NCBI RefSeq assembly: GCF_036409155.1
Contig: NZ_JAZGLW010000003.1
Location: 310,001 to 374,000 of the forward strand
Direction: 5' to 3'
Length of the DNA: 64,000 nt
Origin: Mycobacterium sp. 050128
GTDB taxonomy: Bacteria > Actinomycetota > Actinomycetes > Mycobacteriales > Mycobacteriaceae
The translations under genes were made by a program, and so were the position numbers. Positions 59,702 to 64,000 of this stretch are shown here, one piece after another; the stretch's first letter is position 1, and each line of letters begins with the position of its first letter. The notes beneath the pieces were generated by a model. That model saw only the letters and a program-made list of their open reading frames with translations, ran no database searches and was not told the DNA's origin.

Positions 59702-60816
59702 TTCTGCCCCATCGCGGCCATGCCGTCCAGCACGTAGGTCAACCCGAAATCCGGTCCGAAGTCCTGGATTGTTCCGGTGCTGCATCCGAGTTGCCGAAGG
59801 CCCATCAAGTTGCAGATCTCTTTGGTGTATTGGCTGTCGAAGACCAAACGGTCGGTGAGGAAACGGGCACGCACGGCACCATTGGCGCGGTCGATCATGT
59901 TGTAGGCGTTGTCGGCCAGCATCGGCGCGACATCGAGAAGCTCGGCGAGGTCGCGGCGCTGGTTGGTCACCATCGTCAGCATTTTGTTGCCGTTGAGCAG
60001 GCTCGTCTTGATGGTGTCCCGGTTGGCGTCGAGCAGCTCGCCGGCCCGTTGCACCAGCTGGTCGAATCTTCGTCCGGTAGTGCCGCTGCCGATATCCTCG
60101 TCGGCCATGATCTGGCTGACTTGGTGAATGGTGGAGGCGAATTCGCGCAGCTTGCCGTCGTTGGCGGCTACCGCGTCGAACAACGAGCTGATGTTCTTGA
60201 CGATCGTGGTGATCTGCTCGCGGGTCGCCGCGCCGCCGTCGCTGGACAGGCGCAGCGCCGTGGACAGCTCGTCGAGCGCCGATTTGATCTGCCCGCCGTT
60301 GCCTTCGACAACCTTGGTTCCGTTGTTCAGCACGTCGGCGACGGGGCCGCCGCCGTGGCCGTCTCCCTCGAGCGACTTGGTGACCTTGTCGAGAACGCTG
60401 AGCACCCGGCTGAATTCGACGGGGGTCTTGGTCCGGGTCAAGCCGATGTTGTCGTGGTTCTGCAGGACCGGACCGCCACGATAGGGCGGCGTGAGTTCGA
60501 TCTGCCGGTCGGTGAGGATCGAGGTGGACACCGTGACGGCTTGGGCGGTAGCGGGAACCTTGACGTGGCGATCGACGGTGAATTCGACTTCGACGTAGCC
60601 GCCCTTGGCGTTGATCTTGGTGATCTTGCCCACCGGCATCCCCAGTACCGCGACCACATTGCCCTCGTAAAGCCCTGAGGCGCTGTCGAATTGGGCCGTC
60701 ACTATGATGGTTTCCTGATCGGGTGCCAGGCACCACCAACCCACTCCGACGGCCGCGGCCACCACCACCAGGGCGGTGATGACGGCCACCGCCTTGGACC
60801 GGATCTTCGATGCCAT
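59698..60816 (-). CDS. MCE family protein MceD
   Basis: 372 aa. Membrane helix (about 9-30), MCE domain (IIVTAQFDSASGLYEGNVVAVLGMPVGKITKI ... SILTDRQIELTPPY), helical region with Ser/Thr/Leu heptads, C-terminus ending MAAMGQK. ATG 60816 shares one base with the mceC stop (TGATG), so expression is coupled. Confidence 0.92.
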   Translation of the reverse strand: MASKIRSKAVAVITALVVVAAAVGVGWWCLAPDQETIIVTAQFDSASGLYEGNVVAVLGMPVGKITKINAKGGYVEVEFTVDRHVKVPATAQAVTVSTSILTDRQIELTPPYRGGPVLQNHDNIGLTRTKTPVEFSRVLSVLDKVTKSLEGDGHGGGPVADVLNNGTKVVEGNGGQIKSALDELSTALRLSSDGGAATREQITTIVKNISSLFDAVAANDGKLREFASTIHQVSQIMADEDIGSGTTGRRFDQLVQRAGELLDANRDTIKTSLLNGNKMLTMVTNQRRDLAELLDVAPMLADNAYNMIDRANGAVRARFLTDRLVFDSQYTKEICNLMGLRQLGCSTGTIQDFGPDFGLTYVLDGMAAMGQK

Positions 60817-61862
60817 CACTTGCAGTCCTTGAAGTATTCGATCATCCCGAACTGCTTGGCGCGTCCACTGATGGCGCACATCCACGAGTCGACGAGCGGG
60901 ACGTTGTTGGCGTTGAAATTCACCGCATTGCCCTCGCCGGTGAGGTTGGTCGCCTCACGGAAGAAGATCGGGCTGATTTGCAGCAAGTTGCTCAGCAGGT
61001 CGTCGTGCCCCGCCATCATGGCGGTGAAGTCGCGCATGTCGGCGATCAGCGAGTCAAGTCCCGACCGGTCGTTGATCACGATCTTGCTCATGGTGTCGAC
61101 GAGGTTGGTCAGCGATTGCATCATCGCGTGGAAAACGGCTCGCCGCGCGACGAATTGGCCCAGCAGGTCCTGCCCCTGATTGATCAGGTTGCCGAGGCCG
61201 GCCTGCTGGCGCCGCAACGTGTTGGTCACGCGTTCGGTGCTTCCCAGCAGCTGACCCAGTTGGTCGCGTCGCACCGCGATGATCGACGACAGGGATCCGA
61301 TGTTCGTCATCGCCTGTGGCACCACCGCGGGCAGGCCCTCGAGTTGCTTGCCCAGCACCGCAAGCGACTGCGCGAACCGGTCGGAGTCGACCTGCTCGAA
61401 CGTCGTGGTGGCATCCTGTAATGCGGACTGCAAGTCGTAGGGAACCTCGGTGTGCGCCAGGTCGAAGGTGCCGCGCGGCAGGGCCGCCGAGCCATTGGGC
61501 TGCACCGAGAGATACCGCGATCCCAGGATCGTGGTGACCTTGATCGTGGCTCGAGAATCCTTGCCCAGCACGATATTGTCGCGAATCTTCAACCCCGCCT
61601 CGACGTGATCGCCGTCGAGTCTCATACTGGTCACTTCGCCGACCGGGATACCCGCGACGACGATCGGGTTGCCCGCCCGCAGCGAGGCGGCCTGCAGAAA
61701 TTCGGCGGTGTAGTGCCGGTAGCCGGCACCGAGCGCGTGCACCGCCAGCATGGTCCCGATCACGACGGCCACCACGGCGACGGCGATAAACCCCATCCAG
61801 GTGGTGTTGTAGCTCTCCAGCGGACGCTTCTTGAACCGCTGCCATACCGACGTATCAGCCAC
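60816..61862 (-). CDS. MCE family protein MceC
   Basis: 348 aa. Membrane helix (about 23-43), MCE domain (YTAEFLQAASLRAGNPIVVAGIPVGEVTSMRL ... TILGSRYLSVQP), then helical needle with LGNLINQGQDLLGQFVARR-type heptads and a Cys pair at the C-terminus. GTG 61862 overlaps the mceB end by 8 nt; the frame stays open further upstream within mceB. Confidence 0.92.
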   Translation of the reverse strand: MADTSVWQRFKKRPLESYNTTWMGFIAVAVVAVVIGTMLAVHALGAGYRHYTAEFLQAASLRAGNPIVVAGIPVGEVTSMRLDGDHVEAGLKIRDNIVLGKDSRATIKVTTILGSRYLSVQPNGSAALPRGTFDLAHTEVPYDLQSALQDATTTFEQVDSDRFAQSLAVLGKQLEGLPAVVPQAMTNIGSLSSIIAVRRDQLGQLLGSTERVTNTLRRQQAGLGNLINQGQDLLGQFVARRAVFHAMMQSLTNLVDTMSKIVINDRSGLDSLIADMRDFTAMMAGHDDLLSNLLQISPIFFREATNLTGEGNAVNFNANNVPLVDSWMCAISGRAKQFGMIEYFKDCK

Positions 61863-62910
61863 CGGCGGTGCTCCTGCATCTCGGTGTGTGCCATGTCTTG
61901 TTTCCCGGCGTGGCGGCGGCGACGATGATCGGCACGACGTCGTTGAGGCCGGGGAAGAATCCCATGAAGTTGACGTCGCACACGTAGGCGTTGCCGTAGG
62001 CACCCTGGTTGCCCACTCGGACAAGCCCTTTGAGGAGCAGCGGGATGTTGTCGCCGAAGAACGCCACTTGCGGTTCGACATCCATCAGGTGTCGGGCCAC
62101 CCCGGGTTTGCGGTCGATGAATTCGCGCAGCGCCGGGTATACGTCGTTGGCCGATGTCGAGAGTCGGCCCATCACCCGGGACAGTGAACCCACCGAGGCC
62201 ACAAGTTCCGGACGCCGCCGGTCGAGTCGGTCGACCACCTCGCGGGTTTGGATGATGACCCCGTCGAAATTGTCGTTCTGCCGAGCGAGGTTGCCGACCA
62301 CCTTGTTGAGGTTGGTGATCACGTCGCCGAGGGCTTGGTCTCGTCCAGCGAAAGTCTCGGTGAGCGTTGATGTTTGGCTGATCAGCGTGGTCAGCGAGGC
62401 GGAGTCGCCCTGCAGCGACGCGATGATTCCCTTGGTGAGGTTGTCGGCGTCCTGCGGGTTGAGCAGGCTGAACAACGGCTCGTAGCCGTTGAGCAGCGCG
62501 GTGACATCAAAGGATGGTTCGGTGCGTTCCAACGGCAGCACACTGCCCGGCGGGAGCAGGCTCCGATTTCCCTCCGGCCCCAACGACAGCCCGAGGTAAC
62601 GCTGTCCGACGATGTTTTGGTACGTCACCGACGCGACGGTGTTGCCGTACAGGTGCTGATCGGTTTGCACCACGAACGCGACCCGGGCCAGTTTCCCGTC
62701 GAGTTCCACGCTTTCCACCCGGCCCACCCGCACCCCGGCCATCCGGACGTCGTCGCCTTCGCGTAGCCCGTAGACATCGGTGAACAGTGCCGAATACTTG
62801 GCCGTCTCGCCGGCGACGTCACGTCGCAGGCTCACGTACACCAGCCAGGTCAGCGTCAACGCGACGACCATGAACAGCGTGAGCCCGATCAACGGGCCAC
62901 GAAATCTCAT
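61855..62910 (-). CDS. MCE family protein MceB
   Basis: 351 aa. N-terminal helix (about 7-28), MCE domain (YSALFTDVYGLREGDDVRMAGVRVGRVESVEL, TYQNIVGQRYLGLSLG), long helical region (about 135-260), and the conserved YVCDVNFMGFFPGLNDVVP segment of MceB proteins. ATGA overlap with mceA. Confidence 0.93.
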   Translation of the reverse strand: MRFRGPLIGLTLFMVVALTLTWLVYVSLRRDVAGETAKYSALFTDVYGLREGDDVRMAGVRVGRVESVELDGKLARVAFVVQTDQHLYGNTVASVTYQNIVGQRYLGLSLGPEGNRSLLPPGSVLPLERTEPSFDVTALLNGYEPLFSLLNPQDADNLTKGIIASLQGDSASLTTLISQTSTLTETFAGRDQALGDVITNLNKVVGNLARQNDNFDGVIIQTREVVDRLDRRRPELVASVGSLSRVMGRLSTSANDVYPALREFIDRKPGVARHLMDVEPQVAFFGDNIPLLLKGLVRVGNQGAYGNAYVCDVNFMGFFPGLNDVVPIIVAAATPGNKTWHTPRCRSTAGG

Positions 62911-64000
62911 TTCGCGCCTCCGGGTGCAGGTTTCGGTGCATGACTCAAAGAGACCGTGGATCCGCGGGCCACCGGTCCCAGCAGTAGCTCGGTGGCCGGC
63001 GTCGCCGCCTGCCCGGTGATGACGCTAAGCATGTTTCGCTCGTATTGGCTGCCGACGGGTCCGACGTTGCCTCCGAAGGACGATTGCGGTATCCACGGCG
63101 CCTTCGGCGCCACGGGTGCGACCCACGGCGCGTTCGGCGAAGGAGTTGCGGGAGCCCCGGGCGACGGGTTATCGGGGTTGGCGCTGCCCGGCACCGGTGG
63201 CGACGGCGTAATCCCCGGGGCCAGTGGGGGATTGGGGTCGGTGAGATCGGGGTTCGGGTTGATCAGCGGCGGTCCGACGGCGACGAGGTTTCCGTCCGGG
63301 CCGATGACTGTACCCGGCGGCGGCGCCAGATCCTTGGGCGGCTGATAGTTCTGCGGCAGCAGCACTTCCGGCATGTCGGGACGCACCGGGATCAGCGGCG
63401 CGGTAAAGCAGCTGGGCCCCTTCAGGTCCCCGTAATGCGGACAGTCCGCACGGGTGTAGGTGGAGCTGGGGGTGAAGGTCAGCATCGCGCGCATATTGCC
63501 GACATCTTGGCCCGGTACCCACACTTCGTCCATGAATCTGTTCGCCAGGTTGTCCAACTTGGTGACCGCGGGCACGAAGTTGTTCGACTTCATCGCCAAC
63601 ACACCCAGCACCGGGGTGAAATCGCTGGTGATGTGGATGAGTTGGTCGATGTGGTGGTCGAAGGATTGGTGCACCGTCCCGAGGGTGTCCTCGGCGCCGG
63701 AGAGCAGCGAGGTCAACTGCCCCCGCGTCTCGGCGAACGTTTGCATGGGTTCGACGGCCTGGTGCAAGGCGTCGAGCAGATCGGGGGCGGTGGCCTGCAG
63801 CCCATGGGCCGCGTCGACGAGTGCGGACACGGTCGACGGCCCGGTATCGGTGCTGACGATCGAATTCAGTTGGTCGAGAAGGCGATTCAGCTGCGCTCCG
63901 GCGTTCAGCAAGGGGACGCGGCGGTGGTCGGTGGCCGCACCCAGTGCGGCCAGGATCCCGATGGATCTGTCGTCGCGGCCACGGCCGGCGGCCGCCAGCA
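62907..64000 (-). CDS. MCE family protein MceA, C-terminal part (5' end outside window)
   Basis: Frame open through the right edge; 364 codons including the stop are visible, the last in TGA at 62909-62907. The visible part is the end of the MCE/cholesterol-uptake-porter region (TDHRRVPLLNAGAQLNRLLDQLNSIV), the helical domain, and the MceA-type extracellular end (TRADCPHYGDLKGPSCFTAPLIPVRP) followed by a Pro/Asn/Ala-rich disordered tail. yrbE genes would lie to the right. Which mce operon this is cannot be told. Confidence 0.92.
   Translation of the reverse strand, partial: LAAAGRGRDDRSIGILAALGAATDHRRVPLLNAGAQLNRLLDQLNSIVSTDTGPSTVSALVDAAHGLQATAPDLLDALHQAVEPMQTFAETRGQLTSLLSGAEDTLGTVHQSFDHHIDQLIHITSDFTPVLGVLAMKSNNFVPAVTKLDNLANRFMDEVWVPGQDVGNMRAMLTFTPSSTYTRADCPHYGDLKGPSCFTAPLIPVRPDMPEVLLPQNYQPPKDLAPPPGTVIGPDGNLVAVGPPLINPNPDLTDPNPPLAPGITPSPPVPGSANPDNPSPGAPATPSPNAPWVAPVAPKAPWIPQSSFGGNVGPVGSQYERNMLSVITGQAATPATELLLGPVARGSTVSLSHAPKPAPGGAK

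Noticed and set aside
58482..60739. 753-aa reading of mceE starting inside mceD
   Set aside because: The first ~346 codons overlap mceD in another frame and are low-complexity; the lipoprotein signal and ATGA overlap place the true start at 59701.

Overview
The window is high-GC actinobacterial DNA from a mycobacterium. Three things support this: the division and cell-wall (dcw) cluster has the mycobacterial gene content and order (mraZ to wag31); mycothiol (mshC), wag31 and mce genes are present; and the gene order from 15 to 48 kb follows, in reverse, what I recall of the M. tuberculosis Rv2124c-Rv2169c region. The species cannot be fixed from this window. No PE/PPE gene, insertion sequence, integrase or CRISPR array was seen.

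Layout. (1) 1-22.2 kb: tail of a DUF3040 gene and a terminator, then the dcw cluster mraZ-rsmH-ftsL-like-pbpB-murE-murF-mraY-murD-ftsW-murG-murC-ftsQ-ftsZ, followed by pgeF, a PLP-homeostasis gene, sepF, yggT, wag31 and a small membrane protein. Most junctions overlap by 4 nt (ATGA/GTGA), so translation is probably coupled. These genes make lipid II and build the septal machine. (2) 22.2-32.6 kb: a phosphoribosyltransferase gene, then an accessory block: mmpS-mmpL with a divergent TetR, DUF427, RidA-like, muconolactone-isomerase-like, PPOX/F420 protein, SDR and a second TetR. The block abuts the 3' end of a tRNA-Leu(GAG). (3) 32.7-48.2 kb: tRNA-Leu, a predicted 54-aa secreted Cys/His peptide behind a CsoR/RicR-like operator, then conserved housekeeping genes (M20 peptidase, PEBP, pyrD, lppL, histidine phosphatase, DUF3090, SCO1664 family, cysQ, mshC, SDR, amino-acid permease, PAC2), with an SOS-box-controlled DUF222/HNH gene among them. 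(4) 48.2-55.6 kb: a long E. coli-type metH, a small unknown gene, malQ and a SAM methyltransferase. (5) 55.7-64 kb: the distal part of an mce operon read leftward (mceA partial, mceB-F, a Mce-associated protein, a DUF3298/MPT64-like exported protein).

Regulation visible in the sequence: a row of 10-bp-spaced TGGGG boxes before mraZ fits MraZ autoregulation. Several genes have a -10 hexamer 6-7 nt before an ATG/GTG with no Shine-Dalgarno, the arrangement expected for leaderless mRNAs (pgeF, cysQ, mshC, the HNH gene, the Rv2137c-like gene, the small peptide, and an upstream ORF before metH). Three related operator-like sites tie the first TetR region to the methyltransferase 29 kb away. The most novel candidate is the copper-operator/secreted-peptide unit at 32886-33080.

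Comparisons with M. tuberculosis come from memory, not from an alignment.
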